Origin: an uncultured Clostridia bacterium
GTDB lineage: Bacteria > Bacillota > Clostridia > Christensenellales > Borkfalkiaceae
Assembly (NCBI GenBank): GCA_945949395.1
Contig: CAMFEK010000018.1
Span: 1-37,373 of the forward strand
Length of the DNA: 37,373 bases
Direction of reading: 5' to 3'
The notes beneath the pieces are model-generated. The model was given only the letters and a program-made list of their open reading frames with translations, ran no database searches and was not told the DNA's origin. Positions 31,072-37,373 of this stretch are shown piece by piece. Both the position numbers and the translations under genes were made by a program. Numbering within the stretch: position 1 is the stretch's first letter; the number at the start of each line of letters is the position of its first letter.

Positions 31072-32556
31072 ATGAAAATCTCATTATCTACGGCGGCGAT
31101 GCGTTTTTCCGACGCGCACACCATCAACGATTGCAAAGTGCCTTCCCTCGTCTTGATGGAGAGGGCGGGGCGCGCCATAGCGGATCAGGTAAAACGAGCC
31201 GTCGGGGAAGATAAAGACAAAAAAATCGTCGTCGCGTGCGGCGGCGGCAATAACGGGGGCGACGGTTTCGTCTGCGCGAGGCTGCTTTTGCAGGAAGGGT
31301 ATTTATGCACCGTGTGCTGTCGGGCGGAAAAGTTTTCTCCCGACTGCGAGGAGATGAAACGCCGCTACGAGGGCGCTTTGCAAAGGGAACTTCCCGCAAA
31401 GGCGGATATCGTCGTGGACTGTCTCTTCGGCACGGGCTTGACTCGCCCCGTCGAGGGGGAGGACAGACTTCTCGTCGAGCAAATCAATCGTTCGGGCGCG
31501 TTTGTCATCGCCGCGGATATCCCCAGCGGACTCAACGGCGACAACGGCACCGTGACGGGCGTCTGCGTGCGGGCGGATATCACCGTGACCATCGGATACT
31601 ATAAAAACGGTCTTTTTTTGGCGGACGGAAAGGATTATTGCGGAAAAATCGTCTTGGCGGATATCGGCATCGAGCGCGTGGGGGAATACACGGGGCTTTT
31701 CGAGGAGTCCGATCTTGCCGCTCTCTTTCCCGCGCGCAGGCAAAAATCGCACAAGGGAACGTACGGCAAAGCCTGCCTCATTGCGGGCAGTATGCGCTAT
31801 GCGGGCGCCGCGCTCCTTTCGGCAAAGGCGTGTCTGCGCGCGGGCGCGGGCTATACCACGCTATACGTGCCGAAAAATCTCACGCCCTATCTCATCGGTT
31901 GCGTTCCCGAAATGCTCCTGCGCCCCTTGTACGGCGCCGATGAGTTTATGTATTCCGAACCCGACTTGAAGGAAGTTCTTTCCTATCCCGCCATCGCCTT
32001 CGGTCCCGGCGTGGGCGTGAGCGATAAGATATACCGCATGGCGGAATTTTTGTTAAAATACTACGACGGCGCGTTGATTTTAGACGCCGACGCCATTCGC
32101 GCCGTCGCCAAATTCAATCCGAATATCCTGCAAAAGAAATCCTGCAAGGTCATTTTAACGCCGCACCTGAAGGAATTTTCCCTCCTTTGCGGCAAGAGCG
32201 TCGAGGAGATCGAGGAGGGCGGCGTCAAGGCGGCGCAATACTTTGCCCTCCGCTACGGCGTAACGCTGTGCTTAAAGAGCAATACCACGATCGTGACGGA
32301 CGGAACGGAGAGCATTCTCGTCGCGGAGGGAACGCCCGCGCTCGCCAAGGGCGGGAGCGGTGACGCGCTCGCAGGCATCATGGTCGCGCTCCTTGCGCGG
32401 GGCGTAGCCCCCTTGCAAGCGGCGGCGGGCGCGAGCTTCCTTTTGGGCAGAGCGGGCGCGCTCGCTTCGGAAAATTCTTCCGAATATTCCGTCGTCGCAT
32501 CCGACGTCATAGAGAATATCGGCAAAGCTATCCTTTCCTGTACCCAAGCCAGGTGA
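31072..32556 (+). CDS. nnr: Bifunctional NAD(P)H-hydrate epimerase / ADP-dependent dehydratase
   Basis: 494 residues. The N-terminal YjeF-N epimerase domain (about 1-212) has CGGGNNGGDGFV and VDCLFGTGL with AADIPSGLNGDNG. The C-terminal YjeF-C (CARKD-type kinase-fold) domain (about 220-494) has AGSMRYAGAALLSAKA, AFGPGVGV and the catalytic KGGSGDALAG near residue 427, with the Asp that acts as base. Together they repair damaged, hydrated NADH and NADPH. Fusion of the two activities is the common bacterial form. Its end overlaps the convergent membrane-protein gene by 29 nt. Confidence 0.94.
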   Translation: MKISLSTAAMRFSDAHTINDCKVPSLVLMERAGRAIADQVKRAVGEDKDKKIVVACGGGNNGGDGFVCARLLLQEGYLCTVCCRAEKFSPDCEEMKRRYEGALQRELPAKADIVVDCLFGTGLTRPVEGEDRLLVEQINRSGAFVIAADIPSGLNGDNGTVTGVCVRADITVTIGYYKNGLFLADGKDYCGKIVLADIGIERVGEYTGLFEESDLAALFPARRQKSHKGTYGKACLIAGSMRYAGAALLSAKACLRAGAGYTTLYVPKNLTPYLIGCVPEMLLRPLYGADEFMYSEPDLKEVLSYPAIAFGPGVGVSDKIYRMAEFLLKYYDGALILDADAIRAVAKFNPNILQKKSCKVILTPHLKEFSLLCGKSVEEIEEGGVKAAQYFALRYGVTLCLKSNTTIVTDGTESILVAEGTPALAKGGSGDALAGIMVALLARGVAPLQAAAGASFLLGRAGALASENSSEYSVVASDVIENIGKAILSCTQAR

Positions 32557-33280
32557 CGGCGAGGGATAAAAGGATTAAAATACTCCCGCTTATCACATAA
32601 TAAGTGGGGAAAAAGGTGAAGAAACTCAAAAACAACAGACCCACCCCGCACCAGAAAAAAGAACGGCTGTTGCCCTTGGCAAAGTAACGTTCCGCCCGTT
32701 CCCGCGGGGTGCGTTTGCTTTTTTCTTCCAGGCGGTAATGCTCGGGCAATAACTCTGCTTGCTTTAAGGCGAGATAGACCTCCTTTCCGCACAAAACTTC
32801 CACGTTCAGCTTGTCCGCTATGCCTTTTGCCTCTGCCGTCAGCTCGTTTACCCAAAGCACGACGTTTTCCGATTCGTATTTTTTAACGAGGCGAACGATC
32901 TCGTCGGCGGAGACGGGCTGCATGGTAAAGAGGGGAATATACCGTTTGTTCTCCCTCTTTACCGTCGCGTTCTCCTCGGTAAACGGCGCGGGGAGCGTCG
33001 AAGAGAGCAGTCGAAGGGTTTCCCTGTCGCTCAAAAGGGTGAGGTGGAGCATGAGCTTGTTCTTTTCTTCCTCGTCCCGACGTTTTAAGTAGCTCTTTTT
33101 TCTTCGCTTGATCAAAAAGAGACCGAAGGGAAAGGCAAAAGAAAATGCGAGCAGGGCAGAGGCGATAACGGAGGGGAGAAGGGGCAGTCCGTAATAGCGC
33201 ATACAGCATAAAAAAACGAGTCCGAGACCGAGAAATGTCAGCAGACAATCTAAAATTATCGTCAGATTTGTACGTTTCAT
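32528..33280 (-). CDS. Membrane protein with an Mrr-like (restriction-endonuclease-fold) soluble domain
   Basis: 250 residues from ATG 33280; a TTG ten codons upstream was rejected. Layout: two membrane spans (about 5-27 and 33-57), a charged soluble part (about 58-205) and two more spans at the C-terminus (about 208-246). In the soluble part, ENVVLWVNELTAEAKGIADKLNVEVLCGKEVYLALKQ in outline follows the C-terminal half of Mrr-type domains (usually VTNSGFTxEAKELAxxxxIELIDGxxLxELL), but the nuclease PD-(D/E)xK residues are not evident. The function is unknown. It is convergent with nnr (29-nt overlap) and divergent from the nadD-yqeK fusion. Confidence 0.65.
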   Translation of the reverse strand: MKRTNLTIILDCLLTFLGLGLVFLCCMRYYGLPLLPSVIASALLAFSFAFPFGLFLIKRRKKSYLKRRDEEEKNKLMLHLTLLSDRETLRLLSSTLPAPFTEENATVKRENKRYIPLFTMQPVSADEIVRLVKKYESENVVLWVNELTAEAKGIADKLNVEVLCGKEVYLALKQAELLPEHYRLEEKSKRTPRERAERYFAKGNSRSFFWCGVGLLFLSFFTFFPTYYVISGSILILLSLAVTWLGYRKG

Positions 33281-33303
33281 GTTCCGATTTTGGACAAAAA
33301 ACC

Positions 33304-33332
33304 TTGTCAAACGAAAAGAATTATTGTATAAT
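33304..33332 (+). promoter_or_regulatory. Sigma-A promoter of nadD-yqeK, very close to the start codon
   Basis: TTGTCA (33304-33309), a 17-bp spacer and perfect TATAAT (33327-33332). Only 7 nt lie between the -10 box and the ATG at 33340, and there is no ribosome binding site. Confidence 0.8.
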
Positions 33333-33339
33333 AAGCACT

Positions 33340-34476
33340 ATGAAAGTCGGAATTTTCGGGGGATCTTTCGATCCCGTACACAACGAGCATCTCGCCATCG
33401 CCAAGAACGCGGTGGAAAAGTTGGGACTGGATAAACTGATCGTCATTCCCGCCTACGCCGCGCCCCACAAACAGGGCAAGCGGGCGGCGGACGCCGCACA
33501 TCGCCTAAAGATGGCTCGCCTCGCCTTTTTGTCGATTCCCCAAGCGGAAGTCTCTTCCTATGAGATCGACGCGGCGGGCACCAGCTATTCCTATCTCACC
33601 TGTCGGTATATCCGCGGCGAATATCCCGCGGCGGAGATATTCTTTTTGATGGGACTGGATATGCTCGAAAACTTTTTCAGTTGGAAAAATCCCGACGATA
33701 TTCTCTCGAACGTGACGATAGCCGTCTGCGGCAGAGAGGGCGTCGAGGGGCAGGTGGAAGAATATCGGCAGAGATTTTTCGATCGTTTCCAAAAGAATTT
33801 CGTCACCGTCGGTTACGAGGGGAAAAAGCTCTCCTCCACCGAGATTCGCGTGCAAAACGCCGTGGGGGGAGATATTTCGCCCTGCGTCCCCGCGCCCGTA
33901 AAGGAATATATCCGCGAAAACGGGCTCTACGATATTCCCTGTCGGGAACAAGCGCTCTCTTTGGAAAAGCCGAGCCGCGCCGAACACAGCAGACGGGTGG
34001 CATATCTTGCGGGCATCGCGGCGGCGGGGCACCATGTGGACGAAGGCAAGGCGCTCCTTGCGGGTATTTTGCATGATTGCGCGAAAAACTTACCGCCCGA
34101 TTCTCCGCTTTTGAACGGATTTCAGCCTCCCGAAAACGTGCCGGGTCCCGTCGTGCATCAGTTTGCGGGCGCGTTCGTCGCCGAGCGCGTGTTCGGCGTT
34201 GCGGACGAGGACGTGCTGAATGCGATCCGCTATCATACGAGCGGGCGAAAGGGAATGTCGAGGTTGGAAAAACTCATCTTTCTCGCCGATCTTTTGGAGT
34301 ACGGCAGGGATTATCCCGGCGTGGAGGAGCTGCGCAAAAACTTTTTTACCGATCTTGACGAATGTCTTTACGAAAACGTAAAGCATCAGATGGATTATTT
34401 ATCGGCGGGTGGAAAGGAGATCTATCCCCTGACCGAGCAACTTTATCAAGAATTAAAACAACTCAGAGGAGAATAA
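33340..34476 (+). CDS. Fused nicotinate-nucleotide adenylyltransferase (NadD) and YqeK HD-domain hydrolase
   Basis: 378 residues joining two normally separate proteins. Residues 1-about 195 are NadD: KVGIFGGSFDPVHNEHL (the nucleotide-binding GxFDPxHxxH), PHK, YLT and the SSTEIR segment that replaces ISSTxIR. It makes deamido-NAD from NaMN. Residues about 205-378 are YqeK, with HD at 245-246 in LHDCAKNLP and preceding HSRRVAYLAG; this family hydrolyses Ap4A. In B. subtilis nadD, yqeK and rsfS (yqeL) are consecutive separate genes, so the fusion follows that order. rsfS lies 3 nt downstream. Confidence 0.92.
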   Translation: MKVGIFGGSFDPVHNEHLAIAKNAVEKLGLDKLIVIPAYAAPHKQGKRAADAAHRLKMARLAFLSIPQAEVSSYEIDAAGTSYSYLTCRYIRGEYPAAEIFFLMGLDMLENFFSWKNPDDILSNVTIAVCGREGVEGQVEEYRQRFFDRFQKNFVTVGYEGKKLSSTEIRVQNAVGGDISPCVPAPVKEYIRENGLYDIPCREQALSLEKPSRAEHSRRVAYLAGIAAAGHHVDEGKALLAGILHDCAKNLPPDSPLLNGFQPPENVPGPVVHQFAGAFVAERVFGVADEDVLNAIRYHTSGRKGMSRLEKLIFLADLLEYGRDYPGVEELRKNFFTDLDECLYENVKHQMDYLSAGGKEIYPLTEQLYQELKQLRGE

Positions 34477-34479
34477 TTT

Positions 34480-34839
34480 ATGACGGCAAAAGAATTAACG
34501 AAAGAAATCGCAAAAGCGTGCGCGGAGAAAAAGGGAAAGGATATTTTGATGATCCGCGTGGAAGATAAAACCACGCTCTGCTCCTATATGGTGATCGCGA
34601 GCGCCTCCAACGTGACGCAGGTGAAAGCCATCAGCGAAAACGTAGAGGAAAAGATCGAAAAGAACCTCTCTCTTATGCCCACGCGCACGGACGGCAAGAG
34701 CGGCGGAAAATGGGCGGTCATCGACTACGGCGACGTCATCGTGCATATTTTCGAAGAGGAAACGAGAAGGTTCTACAATCTCGAACGCCTCTGGCAGGAA
34801 AATTGTCAGGCGGAGGCGTACGTCGAGGAATCTATTTGA
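34480..34839 (+). CDS. rsfS: Ribosome silencing factor RsfS
   Basis: 119 residues, AGGAG before the ATG, 3 nt after the nadD-yqeK fusion. RsfS binds uL14 on the large ribosomal subunit and blocks joining of the subunits when nutrients are short. Family pieces: KKGKDILMIRVEDKTTLCSYMVIASASN, KWAVIDYGDVIVHIF and RFYNLERLW at the C-terminus. The last eight nt overlap the convergent small membrane protein gene. Confidence 0.95.
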   Translation: MTAKELTKEIAKACAEKKGKDILMIRVEDKTTLCSYMVIASASNVTQVKAISENVEEKIEKNLSLMPTRTDGKSGGKWAVIDYGDVIVHIFEEETRRFYNLERLWQENCQAEAYVEESI

Positions 34840-35101
34840 ATTTGATCTCCTTCGGTTCTCCGTATTGCTTTTTCGGCGCTTTCCGTTTGCGCTCTACCAA
34901 ATAATAAACAGGCTCGGCTTTTGGCTCGGGCTTTTTTTCTTGCGGTTTGTCCTTTTGCTCTCGGGTGGACAGATAGCCGATTTTTGCATAGCGGCATAAA
35001 AGGACGAGTATGAAACAGATCAAAAACAGCAGGGCGGAAACGACGCCGCCGAAAACGGATAAAAGAAACATGGCGAAAGCATAGCACAAAAAAGCGGTCA
35101 T
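34832..35101 (-). CDS. Small conserved membrane protein of unknown function
   Basis: 89 residues: one long or two closely spaced membrane spans (about 3-35), then a cytoplasmic lysine/proline-rich tail with PVYYLVERKRKAPKKQYG and KEIKF. The tail resembles short hypothetical proteins I have seen in Clostridia, but I cannot name a family. No strong ribosome binding site precedes the ATG at 35101, and a start at Met11 (35071) is possible. It overlaps rsfS by eight nt on the opposite strand. Confidence 0.55.
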   Translation of the reverse strand: MTAFLCYAFAMFLLSVFGGVVSALLFLICFILVLLCRYAKIGYLSTREQKDKPQEKKPEPKAEPVYYLVERKRKAPKKQYGEPKEIKFK

Positions 35102-35154
35102 AAAAAAGTCTGTTTTTGGACTATTTTTTCCTCTTGTCGGGAATACTTTCTTTT

Positions 35155-35862
35155 ATGGAAGAGGAAAAACATTTCGTTACCAAGGAGGATGCGGAGGCGT
35201 TCGGGGAATACAAGAAGATGAAAAATCTGTTGCGGATCAAGGAGTCTATCGCCTGTTTAGAGATGGACGTCTCTTCGCTCGCCCTCACCCGTGCGGCGCT
35301 CAAAAGCGCGTGCGAAAACGCCGTTCGCCTGCGCATACACGCCGTGCGGGTACATTCCGTGTACGTATCGAGCGCAAAACGCTTTCTTTCGGGAGAATGC
35401 AAGGTCTGCGCCCTGGTCGGGCTTGGGGAAACCAACGAAAAAACGCTCCTGTATGAATGTAAACAGGCGTTCAAGGAGGGAGCCGACGAGATAGAAGTCT
35501 TTCTTTCGCCGTTCTACGTGAAGAACGAAAAGACGGCTCTTTTGAAACGAATCGTCAAAAAGATCGAAAGAAAGAAAAAAGAGAGAGGGGTGTGCTACGC
35601 CCTGCCGAACGTATTGAGCCAAAAGGAAGAGGAAGCGCTCGTTTCCGTTCTCAAGCGGAGCGGCGCGAGCGAAGCGTTTCTCCCCTTCGACGTTGCGAGA
35701 ATAGAGGAGTGGAAGAAGAAGTGGGAGTTGCCCGTAAAATCCTACGCGCGCTCTTTGGAAGAGGCTCGTCTGCTCTTTGCCGTCGGAGCGGGCAAGATCG
35801 TCACCGATCGAGCGGAAGAGATTGCGGAGGAATTGCTCTCGGAAACGGAAAATGTTTTTTGA
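35155..35862 (+). CDS. DeoC (deoxyribose-phosphate aldolase)-like protein lacking the Schiff-base lysine
   Basis: 235 residues from ATG 35155; a TTG at 35116 would add a hydrophobic stretch. The TIM-barrel order of DERA can be followed: IHAVRVHSVYVSSAKRFL, CKVCALVGLGETNEKTLLYECKQAFKEGADEIEVF, and PVKSYARSLEEARLLFAVGAGKI near the end. DERA joins acetaldehyde and glyceraldehyde-3-phosphate through a lysine. Here the position of that lysine lies in AFLPFDV (about 175-180) with no Lys, the conserved Asp of GADEID is Glu (E114), and only the second active-site lysine (K195) remains. Aldolase activity is therefore doubtful. No ribosome binding site is obvious. It ends at a terminator before sigK. 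Confidence 0.6.
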   Translation: MEEEKHFVTKEDAEAFGEYKKMKNLLRIKESIACLEMDVSSLALTRAALKSACENAVRLRIHAVRVHSVYVSSAKRFLSGECKVCALVGLGETNEKTLLYECKQAFKEGADEIEVFLSPFYVKNEKTALLKRIVKKIERKKKERGVCYALPNVLSQKEEEALVSVLKRSGASEAFLPFDVARIEEWKKKWELPVKSYARSLEEARLLFAVGAGKIVTDRAEEIAEELLSETENVF

Positions 35863-36001
35863 AAACGTCATACACATATCATAAAACTGACACTTTCCCC
35901 CGTTATAATAAACTCACAAAGATCGATTACAGGAAATAGTTACAGAACCTCCATACGTGTGACTACATTAAACTTTTTTCATATTCTCTCACTAAAAGCA
36001 G

Positions 36002-36035
36002 AAAGGACTTTACCCGAAAGGGTGAGGTCCTTTTT
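36002..36035 (+). terminator. Intrinsic terminator between the DeoC-like gene and sigK
   Basis: AAAGGACTTTACCC pairs with GGGTGAGGTCCTTT with two mismatches around a GAAA-type loop, followed by T. A stray TATAAT at 35904-35909 lacks a good -35 box. The rest of 35863-36001 shows nothing I can name. Confidence 0.88.
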
Positions 36036-36075
36036 GCGTATCATAAAAGGAAGGGCGGCTGCATAGACATAAACT

Positions 36076-36777
36076 ATGTTTTTAAGCCTTTTACTTTCCA
36101 TTTTCGGCAATTTTTCATTTTTTACGGGTATGGTCGGCGGACGCAATTCCTTTTTGCCTCCTCTTTCCAAAGAGGAGGAAGAACGTTGCCTCATCGCCGT
36201 GGAACGGGGCGATAAAGCGGCGAAAGAAAAACTCATCAAGCACAATATGCGTTTGGTCGCGCACATCGTAAAAAAATATTCCTCCGCCGCCGATCCCGAC
36301 GATCTCATTTCCGTCGGCTCTATCGGGCTCATCAAGGCGGTCGGCACGTATAAGCGCGGTCACGGAACGGGACTTTCCACCTACACGGCAAAGTGCATCG
36401 AAAACGAGATCTTAATGTATCTGCGCGCGGGCAAAAAGTATAAAAACGATCTCTCGCTCACCTCTCCCGTGGGGACGGATAAGGACGGCAACGAGCTTTC
36501 CTTTATGGATCTGTTATTTGAAAAGGAAGAGGACGTGTTCGACAAAACGGAGCGCGACGTGATGGGGGAAAAGTTCAATAAAACCATTCGCGCGATTTTG
36601 AAAGAGCGGGAGTATGAGATTATACGTCTTCGGTACGGCTTAAACGGCTGTATCCCCCTCACGCAGTGGGAAACGGCAAAGAGGCTGGGTATCTCCCGTT
36701 CCTACGTCTCCCGCATCGAAAAACGAGCCATCAAGACCCTGCGCGACACCTTGCGCAGAGAGGATTATTTGGAGTGA
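36076..36777 (+). CDS. sigK: RNA polymerase sporulation sigma factor SigK (pro-sigma-K)
   Basis: 233 residues. The N-terminal about 28 residues (MFLSLLLSIFGNFSFFTGMVGG) form the hydrophobic pro-sequence that SpoIVFB removes inside the mother-cell membrane. Region 2 begins at LSKEEEERCLIAVERGDKAAKEKLIKHNMRLVAHIVKKY, with the core-binding DLISVGSIGLIKAV and the -10 recognition TYTAKCIENEI. Region 4 has the HTH LGISRSYVSRIEKRAIKTL. The reading frame is intact, so no skin-type element interrupts it. SigK drives late mother-cell genes for coat and cortex. The start and a CATAGACATA motif just upstream could be a sigma-E/K promoter, which is uncertain. Confidence 0.96.
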   Translation: MFLSLLLSIFGNFSFFTGMVGGRNSFLPPLSKEEEERCLIAVERGDKAAKEKLIKHNMRLVAHIVKKYSSAADPDDLISVGSIGLIKAVGTYKRGHGTGLSTYTAKCIENEILMYLRAGKKYKNDLSLTSPVGTDKDGNELSFMDLLFEKEEDVFDKTERDVMGEKFNKTIRAILKEREYEIIRLRYGLNGCIPLTQWETAKRLGISRSYVSRIEKRAIKTLRDTLRREDYLE

Positions 36778-36805
36778 ATAGATAGAATGGTCCTTCTTCG
36801 ACGTC

Positions 36806-36841
36806 AAAAAACCGTTTTGCTTTTTCGGCAAAACGGTTTTT
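36806..36841. terminator. Bidirectional terminator between sigK and the FtsK-gamma-like gene
   Basis: AAAACCGTTTTGC (36808-36820) pairs with GCAAAACGGTTTT (36828-36840), with A-runs and T-runs on the two sides. Confidence 0.93.
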
Positions 36842-36848
36842 CGGCAAT

Positions 36849-37373
36849 TTATTCGTATAAGGTCTTGTAGTCTTCCTCGTCGATCAAAAGTTTGCGGTAT
36901 CCGAGCTCGTCCGGTTCGGAAATGTATCCCTTGGACGCCATCCACAGGTAGATCTCGTTCGCCTTCGTGTAATTCATGAGCAACGGTCTCTGCTGTAAAA
37001 TGGAGATGCTTGCCGCCTTTCTCGTGACGAAGATCTTTAACGCCCTCAAATACAGCTCGCTCGGTCTCTCCTCTTCGGGAACTTTCGTCCAAACGGGTGC
37101 GGGCGCCTCTTCCGCGACGGGCTCTTCGATAATCGTTTCCGCGGGCGCCTCTTCGACGGGCGTTTCCTCTACGGCAGGTTCTTCCGCGACGGGTGTTTCC
37201 TCTACGGCGGGTTCTTCCGCGACGGGCGTTTCCTCTACGGGAACTTCTTCTGCTGCGGGCGTTTCCTCTACGGCGGGTTCTTCCGCGACGGGTGTTTCCT
37301 CTGCGGGAACTTCCGCGGCGGGTGTTTCCTCTACGGCGGGTTCTTCCGCGACGGGCGTTTCCTCTACGGGAAC
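36849..37373 (-). CDS. Partial gene: Pro/Glu/Val-repeat protein ending in an FtsK-gamma-like winged helix
   Basis: Open to the right edge; 174 codons are visible, ending at TAA (36851-36849). The visible N-terminal part is made of repeats of EETPVAEEPAV (about 11 residues), acidic, extended and proline-rich, with a variant unit such as EETPAAEVPA. After PVWTKVPEEERPSELYLRAL comes KASISILQQRPLLMNYTKAN in outline, then a helix-strand end. This matches the winged-helix gamma domain of FtsK/SpoIIIE (usually ASxSxLQRRFxIGYxRAxxIxDxM), which reads KOPS-type DNA motifs. No ATPase domain is visible, and the N-terminus is missing. It could be a DNA-binding or wall-linked protein; it is convergent with sigK. 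Confidence 0.55.
   Translation of the reverse strand, partial: VPVEETPVAEEPAVEETPAAEVPAEETPVAEEPAVEETPAAEEVPVEETPVAEEPAVEETPVAEEPAVEETPVEEAPAETIIEEPVAEEAPAPVWTKVPEEERPSELYLRALKIFVTRKAASISILQQRPLLMNYTKANEIYLWMASKGYISEPDELGYRKLLIDEEDYKTLYE

Noticed and set aside
30603..31178. Minus-strand ORFs of 61 and 117 codons across the tandem repeats
   Set aside because: They follow the repeat units, have no ribosome sites, and one runs into nnr on the opposite strand; treated as by-products of the repeat.
35868..35890. Sigma-E-type promoter (CATACACAT) after the DeoC-like gene
   Set aside because: Spacing of CATACA and the final T is off by one or two and no clear -35 element fits; not convincing enough to list.
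37085..37373. Repeated 33-bp units as a CRISPR array or noncoding repeat
   Set aside because: The units are in-frame coding repeats (EETPVAEEPAV) of the partial minus-strand gene, with no unique spacers.

Overview
The window looks like chromosome from a spore-forming, Gram-positive member of the Clostridia, probably an uncultivated lineage. The evidence is spoVAD and spoVAE, a yunB-like gene and a full-length sigK with its pro-sequence, together with low-GC Gram-positive style operons, strong Shine-Dalgarno sites and many sigma-A promoters with exact 17-bp spacers. Base composition is roughly balanced, except for one AT-rich two-gene island at about 5.7-6.6 kb. No tRNA, rRNA, insertion sequence, phage module or CRISPR array was seen. 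Placement below class level is not possible by eye.

Layout. 0-5.6 kb: the tail of an rRNA methyltransferase, a ZIP metal transporter, a membrane-anchored glycerophosphodiesterase, an acetyltransferase with a long structured leader, a YjdF-tail mini-gene, a hexapeptide-repeat protein and glmM. 5.7-6.6 kb: an AT-rich divergent pair, a SLOG-fold protein and an XRE regulator, separated by palindromic operators. 6.7-12.1 kb: a three-gene glycerol-3-phosphate dehydrogenase-type redox operon, a small zinc-peptidase-like gene, a decayed ORF, rfbB and a DUF402 gene. 12.2-18.5 kb: a PurF homologue without its catalytic cysteine, MgtC, a flavin split-barrel protein with a nucleoside phosphorylase, and an amino-acid ABC transporter whose ATPase carries a large insertion. 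18.5-20.7 kb: sporulation genes behind a sigma-G-like promoter. 20.7-23.8 kb: YitT, a DUF2974 hydrolase and, on the minus strand, murG. 23.9-27.9 kb: tyrS behind a tyrosine-codon leader peptide and attenuator, then yigZ, bcp, recX and birA. 27.9-32.6 kb: a GH2 beta-galactosidase, three long tandem repeats and nnr. 32.5-37.4 kb: an Mrr-like membrane protein, a nadD-yqeK fusion, rsfS, a small membrane protein, a degenerate DERA-like protein, sigK and the C-terminal part of a protein with Pro/Glu/Val repeats and an FtsK-gamma-like end.

The strongest candidate for something new is the tyrS leader. A 28-codon ORF with five tyrosine codons in eight lies directly ahead of an intrinsic terminator, and the segment around its stop codon can pair with the terminator's 5' arm. 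This is classical ribosome-stalling attenuation, where Firmicutes normally use a T-box. Several genes, including this leader, also appear to be transcribed almost leaderless (-10 box 6-9 nt before the start codon and no convincing ribosome binding site). Other items worth following are the SLOG/XRE locus, the ABC ATPase insertion, the about 150-bp tandem repeats, and three enzyme-family proteins that lack key catalytic residues.
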